64,000 nt of DNA from Owenia fusiformis (taxonomy: Eukaryota; Annelida; Polychaeta; Sabellida; Oweniidae), in NCBI GenBank assembly GCA_903813345.2, contig CAIIXF020000001.1:20417915-20481914 (forward strand). Reading direction: 5' to 3'. The notes under the pieces were generated by a model. It saw only the letters and a list, made by a program, of their open reading frames with translations, was not told the DNA's origin and did not search any database. Below, piece after piece: positions 1 to 10,865 of this stretch (within the stretch, counting starts at the first letter, position 1; each line of letters starts with the position of its first letter). The position numbers were made by a program, and so were the translations under genes.

Positions 1-620
1 ATACAAAAATATGTCATATTCCGCAACGAATATGGCATATTCACTTGCGGTGTATGACAGATTCACCTGCGGTATATGGCATACAAACTAACCAATGAGA
101 ACGTGATACGGAAGTACGCAATTGTCAATTGAATCGACTGAACGAAATAGTAAAACGTTATTAATTATTGTAATGATTACTGAATCAACAGTACTGTGTA
201 TCGAATATATGAACTTAGCAGAAATATCAGTCACCAATCTCGCGTAATAAACTTACTTAATCAATCCAGGATTCATATATTAGTAGTCGACGTACTAACT
301 ATAATGGTAATCCAACGTAGTTTTACTTTTAGAGTCGATTTTCGCAACCAATCAAATCAATGCTTTCTGTATCACGTTTTCACCTGCGGTATATGTCATA
401 TTCACCTGCGGTATATGGCATATTCCGCAAGTGAGTATGACATATTCCGCAGGTGAGTATCGGGTATTCACTGAAATCAATGTATCGCATATTCACTGCG
501 GAATATCGCATACTCACCTGCGGGATATGCCATATACCGCAGGTGAGTATGGCATATTCACCCGTATTTCAAAAACCGCGCAACCATGAATGTATGCCAT
601 ATACCGCGTAACAAACGTTA
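1..620. repeat. Palindromic CACCTGCGG/ATATGGCATA repeat, copy 1
   Basis: Block built from many direct and inverted copies of a short unit of the form CACCTGCGG-TATATGGCATA and its complement TATGCCATA-CCGCAGGTG. It also contains a non-repetitive central stretch (about 225-360) that recurs near 9.2 kb. The alternating orientation would let the DNA fold into hairpins. The open frame at 196-456 is a by-product of this repeat and is not called as a gene. Probably a foldback or satellite-like mobile repeat; the family was not identified. The block may continue left of the window. Confidence 0.6.
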
Positions 621-2864
621 CATGTTTTGACGTGTAGATGAGTGATTACACGGCGGCTCATTACGTGATTGATTTTAGCTGTGTTCTTGGATGGCCCGGG
701 AGCCCATATTTGATACAGACAATCTTGCTTGTTATATTGGTTCAATGGGTAAATGACAACTTCAAATGTGATTGTTTGTTATCCGCACAATATAAATAGG
801 CAGGGCCAATTTGATACCCGGGGCTTAGTACAATATGTATACTAAATGAAATGAAATGACAACCAACCAGGGCCTACGATTTGATTTGCGAACGAGGTAT
901 TTTCTTTGTCTTACGTCCGCCCTTGTGTGGAAACCATCAGATTCCAATGGAGGCCATTGGTTTTTTTCACAAAATACCTAAAATACACTATGACCTGAAT
1001 CGATTGCAAATTAAATAATTTCACAATATGACACAAATGGTATATCACATCAAAAGCAACTTTTACGCTTATGAAATGCCATACAACTTTGTTAATCCAA
1101 AGATTATACTGTTATGTTTCATTAATTATTCATCAATACAGTGCTGAGTATAGGTCAACAAGATACTAGTGTACATATAAATGTAATAATAAAAGCAGTA
1201 TATTCATTTTGAAAAATTAGATAATTCATTTTTGATCATGGGGAGATCATAATGGAGGGCGCACTAGATCCTTTAATTGTGGTTGAATATGAAATAAAGC
1301 ATACAGTAAAAAAACAAAATGTTTTGATGCGACTAGATTCGAACTTAGTAACGGACACGAGTTCGAAGTGCTATTCATTACACCATAGAGACATGACCTT
1401 AAAGACAGAGTCACCACATAAAGAAAAATTTATTAAACGTGTACTTGAGCGTGGACCTACGCGTTCAGGTTCACGGTTTGCATTTATACGTGTAGCTTAA
1501 CCTCTCTATTTACCGTCGGTTGCGTCACTGGTATACATGTCTCCCAGTTTTTCTGTACATTTTATGCCTGCAAGATGAGCGTATTCTGTCCAAAGATGGT
1601 ACTGTAGTATGCCTTTGAACATATATTTGCTGCAAGGGTATTTTATATACGTATATGATTAAGTATAAATGAAGCATAAATAAAGTCCTTTGAAGAAGGA
1701 TGACCATTGGGGTCCCCAAACAGGTTTTTAATACAACTACTTTCCACATACCACGCAATAAACAAACCGAGTAAGGATACGGTTGGACAAGAAACACCCT
1801 TTTTACAGGTAACAATTAAATTTATTTCATCACGTTTCACTGCCATCATTTATTGGTTTACATACACTTACCTTTATAGTGACAAAAAACAAGTTCTACA
1901 ATTAATTATCATTCTCAAGTTAGGATCAAACACTCAAGCTCAAGTTTCAGTTTATACGTTCATTTTACAAGTATATTTACAAGAAACACATTTCATTTTT
2001 ACAGGCTGTCACGAAAGAAAAATACAAAATCATTCCATCCTGAATCATCACATTTTGTCACTACAATCCGGCAATGGAATTCAAGAAGTCTAACGTGGAA
2101 GGTATCCTTTTCTATAAAAATATATACAATTTGGGGGAGGTTTGGAGGACTAAACGTGAGTAAAAATCGAAGCTATTACTTTTTTCAATGTCACTTCTCA
2201 GCTTCACTGGACGTCTGTAGAAGGGGAAATCAAAGTACAGACATTTGACTCGGATCAGTACTTGTTTAAAGGGCTGGTCATGTGTTGATTAGCAAGATAC
2301 TGATCGGCTAAATTGAATGATCACATTGATCACAGGGCCGTTTGACAAGTTTTTCCGGTGTAGAAGTAATTTAGGTCCCCCTAAAAATGTCCCCCGGACC
2401 ATTTTCACCTGGGAAATATTGTCCTATAGCTAGGGGTGGATGGTCCAGATGGGGCAATTTCTAAGCCTTAAAGTCTCCCATGGAAATATTTATCAATGAT
2501 GAACTTTTAATCAAATTAAAATTAAGCATTTATACGGAGATAAATTATTGAATATTATTATATACCTCAAATTTATTCTAGATGCTCATTGGCTTATTCA
2601 TGGTCACATGACATGGAATAGATGAACTAATTCCCTGGAAAGTCCTAAATCCCTGCTTTCAGGGAAGATGAATTGTACTAATCACCAGTTAGGTCATGTG
2701 ACCAGTCAATAGTACGTTTTATCTTCCCCAAAATCTGAGATTATAGGAGTTGAAAGGTAAAATGCCTTTAAATGCCAATAAGAACCTGTGAACATTTGAT
2801 ATTGAAATGAAAAGACTTCTCATTTTGTTTTTGTTTACAGAGTACTTATCAGGTATATAATAAA
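621..2864. other. Gene-free A+T-rich stretch
   Basis: No exon, RNA gene or well-bounded repeat was recognised. Short open frames (1252-1500, 1707-2093 and antisense 1525-1849) have no recognisable motif or convincing splice context and are treated as chance. Confidence 0.4.
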
Positions 2865-3037
2865 ACAAATAGTGACTGCCACATTTTCGGGAAATAGTGT
2901 AAAAATTTTCCTCTCGGGAATATCCTGTCCACTGACTTGTTCCCTCGGCCTGCAGCCTCGGGAACATGTCAGTGGACAGGATATTCCCTTGAGGAAAATA
3001 TTTTGCACTATTTCCCTCAATGGCAGTCACTATTTGT
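2865..3037. repeat. Near-perfect 173-bp palindrome
   Basis: The left arm begins ACAAATAGTGACTGCCA and the right arm ends with its exact complement TGGCAGTCACTATTTGT. Between them the arms stay complementary through the CCTGTCCACTGAC / GTCAGTGGACAGG core with almost no spacer (centre near 2950). The complementarity gives matching open frames on both strands here, and these are not genes. Looks like a small foldback (MITE-like) element, family unknown. Confidence 0.7.
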
Positions 3038-3689
3038 ATAATATACATTCTTATATTCGTCAATATGACATTTAATTAACAATATAAATATAAGCGTACA
3101 TAAGCATTTACCCTTTCGTCCAGGACTCCTAAATGGGGCCATTATTACGTACACTCCCCTCCATAAGTTTGGCAACCTTAGCTCCCCCATTGAACTACGT
3201 GTTAAAGCCTCTTTACGTTTGAATTTGTATTTACTTAACCTGCCATGAAATAACTTATAATATTGATGGAAACGTAACTTGACTTTATTTCAAATACCTC
3301 CGAATTTTCCCAATTTTTTCTTCATTTACAATAGGTCGAAAATTGATGATAAAGATGAATTTTTGAAAATCGTCATTCCCGTGTAATCCAATGGGAAATG
3401 GAGGGTTCGGGGCAAATCAGAAATCAAGATATCCATTCAGTAAAAGATTCAGCAAAAAATATTTTTATATAGAAAATTGAATTGTCTGACTTTTTTGTAC
3501 ATTAAGTGTTTAGTTTACTTGAATACGAAAGTTACAGAGTTTCAAAGTCATTTTTGAAAATCAGTTTCGCCTCCTGTGTTATTTCAATGGGAGAGGTTTT
3601 TTGAAAAACAATTTTGACTTGAAAGACCTATAACTTTGTTGAACCTGAAGAACGTATCAATTTTTGGGTGGATGGATATTCTGTCATAT

Positions 3690-4220
3690 GACATGCGACA
3701 AACGCATGATCAGCGTAGGGCGTCCCTTCGGCGGACGTAGTTTTACTTGACAAAAACCAAAGTAGATGCAAGATGGGTGCAAGGGGCCCTATGGCGACCG
3801 TGCGGTCTATCATTTCTACGCCCAATAGCAATGACACGGCTGCTGTGGTAATTCTTTACATGTTAGCAGTCACATTTGTTGCGGTAGCCGTACGGCGTAT
3901 TTCTCTTGACAAATATAGCAAGGCATACGCAAGGCGACCACAGGGGCCCGTACGTTGATCCTACGGTCGCTTCAATTGTAATATTATTGCAGTTTACAAA
4001 GTTATAAAGTTATAAACTATAAAACTTTAGGGAAACCGCAAGCTGGCCGTACGCCCGCGCCCATGTACGGCCATCGTGGAACCTTCTCGACGTTCGGTTT
4101 GGCTACGGCTTGTTAACTTCTACGGTGACAGAAATGAAAACAGTTGTAACACCGAGTAACCATTTCTACGGCGTTTCTACGCCTGTAAAAACTGAACATG
4201 CCGTACGGAGACCGTAAGCC
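3690..4220. repeat. TACGG/CCGTA-rich island
   Basis: About 0.5 kb with higher G+C than its surroundings and many CCGTACGG, TACGGTCG and GGCGACC words in both orientations, including paired AAGGGGCCC / GGGGCCCG segments at 3781 and 3942. CpG is abundant in an otherwise CpG-poor window. No coding exon was recognised. Best read as part of a dispersed repeat of unknown class. Confidence 0.35.
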
Positions 4221-5195
4221 ATTGATCAAAATGTGACTGGGGTTTAATGGTATAATATTTCCAAAATATCTCACAATCTGTTGATTGAATTTGCTCCAAA
4301 TTTATAACTTTCATACCAGAGATACAAGTAATGGCATTTCCTGAATGTGACAAAGATATGCTGAAGGTCAAAAGTCATTATTTTCAGGTTTGTCAATGCA
4401 TATGACGCCTTCCCTTTCGAATCTACTCGTATATTTCCAAACCTTGGGACATTAGCGTCGTTTGCTTGTCGTTTGTGGTTCTCATAGCATAGAACGAGTT
4501 TTTTTAATGAAAATTTTATTGCAACCGTAAAAACCTAATCCAAATAAAATGGTAAAAAGAAAACTGATATTTCAAACAGGTCTCTCAGATGAAATATATG
4601 TCAGTAAAAATGTATTAAAAATGTGATATTTTGCTCCACCATGGGGCTTTAAAAGCCCATGCCTTCACCCAACAAAATGAATCTATAAAATATGAACTGC
4701 CCGCGGTGCAAGTCAATCGCATAATATTTAATAGTGGGTTTTCCCCTAGGTATCACGAAAAAGAACAATAAGCCCCTGATGTGCAAATTAATTGGTCACA
4801 CGTTTTCAACAAAAACAGTTCATCCAAGCGCACTTTACGCTAATTATGATGTCATGTCGGCTAACCGCCTGTTTTCAACCGCGTCGGCTAGTTGCAAGTG
4901 CACCATAGGAGTTCGATTGCAATAAACCGTGATGTCTTTCAAAAGAATTATGTGAGCGAAAGTGCGCTTGGATGAGCTATTTTTTGCATGCTCCGTCACA
5001 GCGGACAAATCTTTCGATACCAGCCTATGATTTAAAAGATAACAGATTCCAATGGGTCCAACTCCGCAAAACCGAAAGACCGTTAATCTGAATTTTCGAC
5101 CTACCAGATGTTTGAAAATTAATAATGTAGATATTCGATGGAATTTGCTACACATTGACATTGCTGTATCTGGATTAACCTTAACCTTTTCTCAG
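4221..5195. other. Intergenic / possible 5' part of the CHMP1-like gene
   Basis: No convincing exon found. The first CHMP1-like coding exon (a short one in relatives, about six codons beginning Met-Ser) should lie here or further left. It is too short to identify by eye. Confidence 0.3.
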
Positions 5196-5454
5196 AGCAC
5201 CTCTTCAATTTGAACTTTGCAGTAAAACATTATGAACGAAATTCTAAAAAATGTGAGAATGAAGAAGAAACAGAGAAAAACGAACTAAAGGAGGTATTTA
5301 AATGTAGTAGTAGTAGTAGACTCGTAAGATCCTCCCCCCTGATATCTCCAAAAAATGTTGAACTACCTTTTTACTTTCTTGAAGGAAATCCTGATATTCC
5401 CCACATAAACTGGGAAAGATAAAAAACTTGCATTACTGGGCACTGTTTTTTTAA

Positions 5455-5605
5455 TAGCTCACATGGTGAGCTATTGTAATCACTCACTTGTCCGTCTGTC
5501 TGTCTGTTCGTTTGTCCGTCTGTCTGTCTGTCTGTCAACAATTTGCCAGTTTTAAAACCTCTGTCAATAGGATTCCCGTTTTAAGTTATTTTTGTTCAAC
5601 ACAAG
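5455..5605 (-). mobile_element. pearl/Helentron-like terminal fragment with GTCT/GTCC microsatellite
   Basis: Begins with the hairpin TAGCTCACATGGTGAGCTA, followed by a (GTCCGTCTGTCT)n tract and then the complement of the unit AACCTCTGTC-GATAGGATTC. The same parts, in the opposite order and orientation, end the large repeat at 57.3-58.6 kb. ACGG-type microsatellites and such terminal hairpins are known from bivalve pearl and related Helentron elements; assignment to that group is an inference. Lies in the first intron of the CHMP1-like copy. Confidence 0.55.
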
Positions 5606-5799
5606 AACTAGTTCTGAAGTTAAAAGTGAAATACTAAGTGGAATAATAAATTGGTCCTGATTAATAACAAAGAGGTAATAAATCCCGGGTAATAAATAAG
5701 CATCTTTATGGATAATGGGGACATTTACGTAAATGACCACCTAAACGACCTGGGACATTTTTACAGTATTATGATTTTAAGGCAAAATACAACGTACAA

Positions 5800-6460
5800 A
5801 TCAATTTTATTGATTATTATGCTATAATATTAGCTGTACCGAAGGAGTGGAAACGCTTATTGAAGCGAGACTTAACTTCTGTCTTTGAACCGTGCCTACA
5901 GACGGATCTTGTGCATTTAACACTTGTCGAAAAACCAGTGTAATTGAATGGTATAACAGTAAACTGGTAAAGTCAATTAAAAAAATATTAAATAAAAACA
6001 AATATTTGGAACCACTGTATAAAGATAAACATGATCGTGAATTAAAAAGAACAGACTACTTTAAAATGGCTTATAGCTGCACGACAAAACAAAATAAAAT
6101 TCGATAACTCCAATTTAAGATTCTTCATGTATTTGTACCACAAATGCTTACTTAACGCAGATAGCAATTAAACAGGAAGCTAAATGTAGTTACCAGTTAC
6201 TGTCCACTAAGAGACACTTTAAAGCACAAGTTTTGGGAATGTAGGCGGGTTCAGATTTTTTTGAAAGGTATTAAAGAGAATTTAGATGAATTATTTAATG
6301 TAAATCTTGTTTTTAATGCCCATGATATGGTGCTCGGAAGATCTTTAAATAATGAAAACACTTTGCTAAATACATATTATATAAATATATTAAATGTATT
6401 ATTTCATGTTTGATTCAATAAAAAATAAAATAAAAAAACAAAACAAAAACATTTCAGCTG
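5800..6460 (+). mobile_element. 3' end of a degenerate LINE (non-LTR retrotransposon)
   Basis: Frame fragments carry motifs of the C-terminus of LINE ORF2: VPKEWKRLLKRDL near 5835, LQFKILHVFVPQ near 6109, a decayed Cys/His segment (CSYQLLSTKRHF), then LGRSLNNENTLLNTYY near 6330. The sequence ends in an A-rich tail (about 6419-6450) directly upstream of the CHMP1-like exon at 6501. Several stops and frame changes separate the pieces, so it is a dead fragment. The QFKILH...P and Cys-rich layout resembles L1/Tx1-type ORF2 tails; the exact clade is not settled. Confidence 0.55.
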
Positions 6461-8160
6461 GTATTTATATGACAAACATAAGGCATTTTTAATATTTCAG
6501 GCAATACAGGATGGAAACGTGCAGCGTGCAAGAATACGTGCTGAAAATGCTATAAGACAGAAGAATCAAGCATTGCAATATGGATGGTTCAGTGCAAGAA
6601 TTGATGCAGTAGCACAAAGGGTTCAAACTGCGATAACTTCGAAACAAGTGAGTTAACATATAGAAATCCTTAGTGTTAAATGTCTACAGTAAAACCGGTA
6701 TATCCGAACACTTCTCTAATCTCAACAATTCACAATGTGAATATCCTTTTCAGCCCATTTCAAAAACTTCCATAGACTGAAAATTAAAAAAACTGCCAAC
6801 CCAAATTAAATCCTTTTTGTCAGTCCCAGTGGCGTGGAGACAAACTTTATTGTATTTATGGGCCTGTGTAATGCAGACACAGTTCTAAATATTTTGATAC
6901 ATTTAACAATAAGTTTGATACATTTAACACCGAGTTTTGTCTATTTTAACACCAAGTTTTAACACTAAGTTAATGAAGAATGTTTTGATGTTTAGTTGAC
7001 AGGATCGATGGCAAGATTTGTTCAGTCCATGGATACAGAATTGAAGAGTTCAAACTTGGAAAAGGTAAGTTGAAATCGCATTCAAAGCTAAACAGCATCA
7101 CTCTCCTTTTAATGCATAAGTAAGACAAATTTTGGTCAGTCTGCAGTCAAGTACCACCATTATCTTTGTTACAATGGTTATGTCAACTGCATGGACAACG
7201 ACGTTCTTCAGCTACGAAATTTTATATTTCAATTTTACATATCTCTCAAGGCCCCGACTCTAACATGAGCACATTGCTCGCGGGAACTTGCTCGCGATAT
7301 ACGGGGTCTGGATAGTCATCGTGATTTCAGTGTGTGACACAAGTGCAGCCTAGAAACCCACACTGCCAATTAGTTTTGACATGGGTCAACTGATTTTCAA
7401 CATATTTAGGAAAGAACATGGAAACAGATTCATATTTAGTTAGTCTGAAACCCTTTAACCCCCTCTGTATTTTCTATTCGATCTATTTACTTTTAGGTGG
7501 CAGAAATCATGGACAGATTTGAAGAGCAATTTGGGGATTTAGGTGTTCAATCTCAGGTAATGGAATGCACCATCAGTAACACAACTACTCAGACTGTACC
7601 TCAGGCTGAAGTGGACAGTCTCATACAAGAAGTGGCTGATCAACACGGGTAAGTGAAAAGGTACAGCAAGTTGCTACTACAGTCGATATGCTTTAAAACA
7701 CTGCACTAGACCGGCACTTAGACTACAAAAGATTTGCGTAATGATGAGAACCACCTGTAATGGTTTAATTCACAGGGGCTTCAAACTGAAAGATCTCTGA
7801 TGGGTATAAATTACAAGATGTGAAGGTGTTCTTTTAATCATCAATATCTACAGATAACTAGCCATCAAATGGCATTATCCTGTTTTGCACAATTCACCTG
7901 CAACCGACTTCTTCAGTTCATAATGAGCTATATACATGTATTTTATTCTTCATTTAATGCCACTTTCGTTTAATTTAGTAAGCCCTCCAAGTGTACCTTG
8001 TATTGTCAATTAAATGACATATTTTATCTTATTTAGACTTGAGTTGAACATGGTCCTCCCTTCTGCATAATCTGCAACTGTAGCTACGGCCAGGGCAGCC
8101 TCGACAGATCGAGAACAAGATAAACTATCATAAAGACTTACTAAATTAAGAGCCATGTAA

Positions 8161-9180
8161 TATGAGACCAAATCATAAGCACGACATCGACAATATATTG
8201 AGGATATCAACAGGACAACCAACTGTCAGATTTGAATGCAATAAGTCGAAAACAGAATACAATGTTTTTTTGGGGATTTATCTATATTGTAAACCCTTAG
8301 AAGTAATAAATATGGCTTCTCTAAGCCAAAATAATCTGAAGGAAAAAGCCAATCAGACTGGAACAAATTTGAGCGGGCTTTTTAAATTTTTATTTGAATT
8401 TCTATTGATGTAAGTGGAAATTCATGGCTAGGAACAATCATCGATATACTGTTAACGAATTAATTCAAGCCTCAGAATTGATGAGTTGATAAACAAACTA
8501 AAGCAAATGTTAGCTAAGTTTTGTGATGTTTTAAGCAATCTGCAAAGTTTCCCACCCTCCCATCCCCTTTGCTCTTACTTACGTGCATTTGAGGGTAGTT
8601 AATTAGGGTAGGTTTAGCGTAGATTAACAGTAGGTGAACCGTTGGGAAGTATCCCTTTGTATGGAAGTTTTGTTTTCTGATTACTTTGTTATGTAATCTA
8701 ATGTAACTCTATGTAATTTCTTTTGTTATGTAATCTTATGTAACATTACGTGTGATTATACAATATACTTTCTACAGCTCCAAACACTTTTTTGTTGTTT
8801 CATTTATTTAAATCAAATAACACGAAAAATCAGAGGGTTACTCTAATTATTTTTAGGAGACCCGATCTCTTTAAGCGTTCCGTTTTTGTAATAATAGTGA
8901 GGAATAATTATGATCATTCTTGCGCCTTGTGAACTATTCGTTCATAAATTACTGTATTAGATTTTCATAAACATACTCTTTGCGCTAGTATATACATTAC
9001 TGTATTGATTCGTTGGCTTTGCGTTCACGGTTGCGTTGTGAAAGATATCAATTATTACACATAAACAAACGAATTTACGTTCGTGAAGCTTATGAGTGAC
9101 TTTTATAAACAAATCAACAGTTGACAAAGACCTGATAGATATAAAAAATCACGAGTATTTATATATTGTTCTATTGAATC
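8161..9180. other. Gene-free stretch downstream of CHMP1-like copy
   Basis: Nothing coding recognised. A short imperfect direct repeat of the form TTTGTTATGTAATCTAATGTAA occurs twice at about 8681-8745. The rest is unremarkable A+T-rich DNA. Confidence 0.35.
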
Positions 9181-9575
9181 ACGATTTACACATTTCTGAT
9201 ACTTTCAGAAGTATCATTCAGCATAAATCCAGGATTGATATATTAGTACTCGAAGCGCTAACAATATTGGTAATCCAGCGTAGTTTTACATTCAGTATCG
9301 ATTCTTTTGACCAATCAATTCGAGGCTTTCTGTATCGCGTTTCACTTACAGTATATGGCATATTCCGCAGGTGAGTATGCCATATTCCGCAGGAGAGTAT
9401 GACATATTCCGCAGTGAGTATCGGTATTCACTGAAACCAATGTATCGCATAATCCTGCGGAATATGGCATACTCACCTGCGGAATATACCATATTCACCC
9501 GTATATACTATATTCACCCGTATCACAAATACCGCACAACCATGAATATATGCCATATTCCGCGTAACAGGTTTG
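9181..9575. repeat. Palindromic CACCTGCGG/ATATGGCATA repeat, copy 2
   Basis: Second copy of the element at the start of the window. It has the same central stretch (TCCAGGATT-ATATTAGTA, then GGTAATCCA-CGTAGTTTTAC) followed by alternating direct and inverted GTATGGCATATTCCGCAGGTG-type units. It ends with ATGCCATATTCCGCGTAACA, as copy 1 does at about 594. The two copies differ by many substitutions and small indels, so the family is not recent. Open frames here are by-products of the repeat. Confidence 0.6.
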
Positions 9576-10105
9576 ACCAACTCGGGCTTGTATGACTGCC
9601 AAAACTGGATAATCATTACAAAAATGAGTATTATTTTTTGAAAATATAAATATTTTTTCTGAAAGTAGCTTCATGACCTCTTGATCCATTCCTTGTATGC
9701 CATGTATGGAATGAGTTATGTGTAGCTGAAAATAACGATGTAATTCTAATTAGAGTCATTGAAATTTCTGAACTTTACTAAAAATTCAAAATGTCAAATG
9801 GAGTACCATGGTTTTGAAAAATTACCAATATCATGTGATTCGCGTCGTGTAGTCACGTGACTCTCGAAATGCGGAAATAAAACTGTTTGAAAGCTACGAC
9901 CAAAATTACATTGGATTTTCTGAAATCAGTTGTTATTGGATCATGGAAAAAACTACAACAGACGATATCTAGTTGTTTTAAGAATATACAGGTATGTAAT
10001 ATCTATGTCTAAGCTCGCTCATAATTGACTTTAGAGAAGTTTAAAAAGTGAACTTACAAAATAGTGGGCGATAATAAGGTAAAGACAGAATGTTTTGTGA
10101 TTTAC

Positions 10106-10339
10106 AGTTGGGGACAAAAATAAATGACAGGTCGATTTTCGATCACCATTTCCTAATTATGGTGGTCTGAAAGCCCATAATTTCCAATATTGTCTAGATA
10201 TATATCCCTTAAAATTTGTATATTTTACATTTTGTATAATCTCATCCACTGTATGGCCTCTTGTAAATTCTCTTATTTTTAACATGGGAAATCCTCACTT
10301 CAGCAAATCCACCTGTCATTTATTTATGTCCCCAACTGT
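10106..10339. mobile_element. TA-flanked MITE (CAGTTGGGGACA ends)
   Basis: Inverted termini CAGTTGGGGACA-AAATAAATGACAGG on the left and their complement on the right (CCTGTCATTTATTTATGTCCCCAACTG), with one mismatch over about 28 bp and flanked by TA on both sides. TA duplication and short TIRs fit a Tc1/mariner-type non-autonomous element. Similar GTGGGGAC(C/A) termini occur at 48.0-48.6 kb. Confidence 0.65.
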
Positions 10340-10865
10340 AGTGATATCAAAGTTAATTGAAGTTTGATTGGGCTAGCCCAATACTAATAGGGGCTGGATC
10401 TTGCTCCGGATCTGTGGCCCAAATCAACTTGTATCATTATTGAATTCCAATCATTCGAATCTGAATCCCAGTTTCAAATCTTAGATCTGATAACGACAAA
10501 TTGAAAGTCCTTTATAATAGTGGTCCTAATCCAAATTGTCCGAATCCCATTCATCTGTATCCCCATCCGTGACCAAACCTATGCGATTCTCTTTAGTGCA
10601 GATACATGTAGCGCTATGGCAAACACTACAAAGCATTAACATGTAGAAATGTCACCTCCCGCCATTCATTATAGTCTAGATGCCAACTTTTGGTGTCGCA
10701 ATTTGCATATAATCGAATAATCTACCGCTTGGGAGAGTTTGAGACATGAACTTAGAATTTAGCTCATTGTGACAACTTTTGATGGTTGAGGTTTATTAAT
10801 GTCTCTGACTATACCTACGACGTTTTATTCCACATTCACACATTTATATTGATATTGAAGCGATA

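Larger units (their letters stand above)
5196..8160 (+). pseudogene. CHMP1: CHMP1-like ESCRT-III subunit, probable pseudogene
   Basis: Five exons with GT-AG introns and matching phases: 5196-5293, 6501-6647, 6996-7064, 7497-7648 and 8037-8160. Together they read as charged multivesicular body protein 1: HLFNLNFAVKHYERNSKKC, then AENAIRQKNQAL, IDAVAQRVQTAI, VAEIMDRFEEQFGDLGVQ, VDSLIQEVAD and LELNMVLPSA. CHMP1 is a late-acting ESCRT-III component that recruits VPS4 through a C-terminal MIM1 helix. In the last exon TAA occurs at 8068-8070 and again at 8131-8133. The same frame continues between and after them as DREQDKLS-stop-RLTKLRAM, matching the MIM1 region, to a final TAA at 8158-8160. Both premature stops fall where relatives have glutamine. 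No frameshift is needed and all seen splice sites are canonical. The initiating exon was not found. If translated, the product would end before the VPS4-binding helix. The identity is secure; loss of function is inferred. Confidence 0.8.

Noticed and set aside
196-456. 86-codon open frame near the window start as a gene
   Set aside because: It coincides with a repeated palindromic element whose second copy at 9.2 kb does not keep the frame.
2719-3075. Overlapping open frames on both strands
   Set aside because: Produced by the palindrome at 2865-3037, so both strands encode near-identical peptides.
3773-3958. 61-codon frame with a hydrophobic middle (possible small membrane protein)
   Set aside because: Lies in the TACGG-rich repeat island, with no splice or promoter support and an antisense frame of equal length.
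8037-8160. TAA = Gln genetic code (ciliate-like) to explain the CHMP1 stops
   Set aside because: Genes across the window end with TAG and TGA, none of the other genes here carry internal TAA or TAG codons, and intron structure and repeats are animal-like. Pseudogenisation is simpler.
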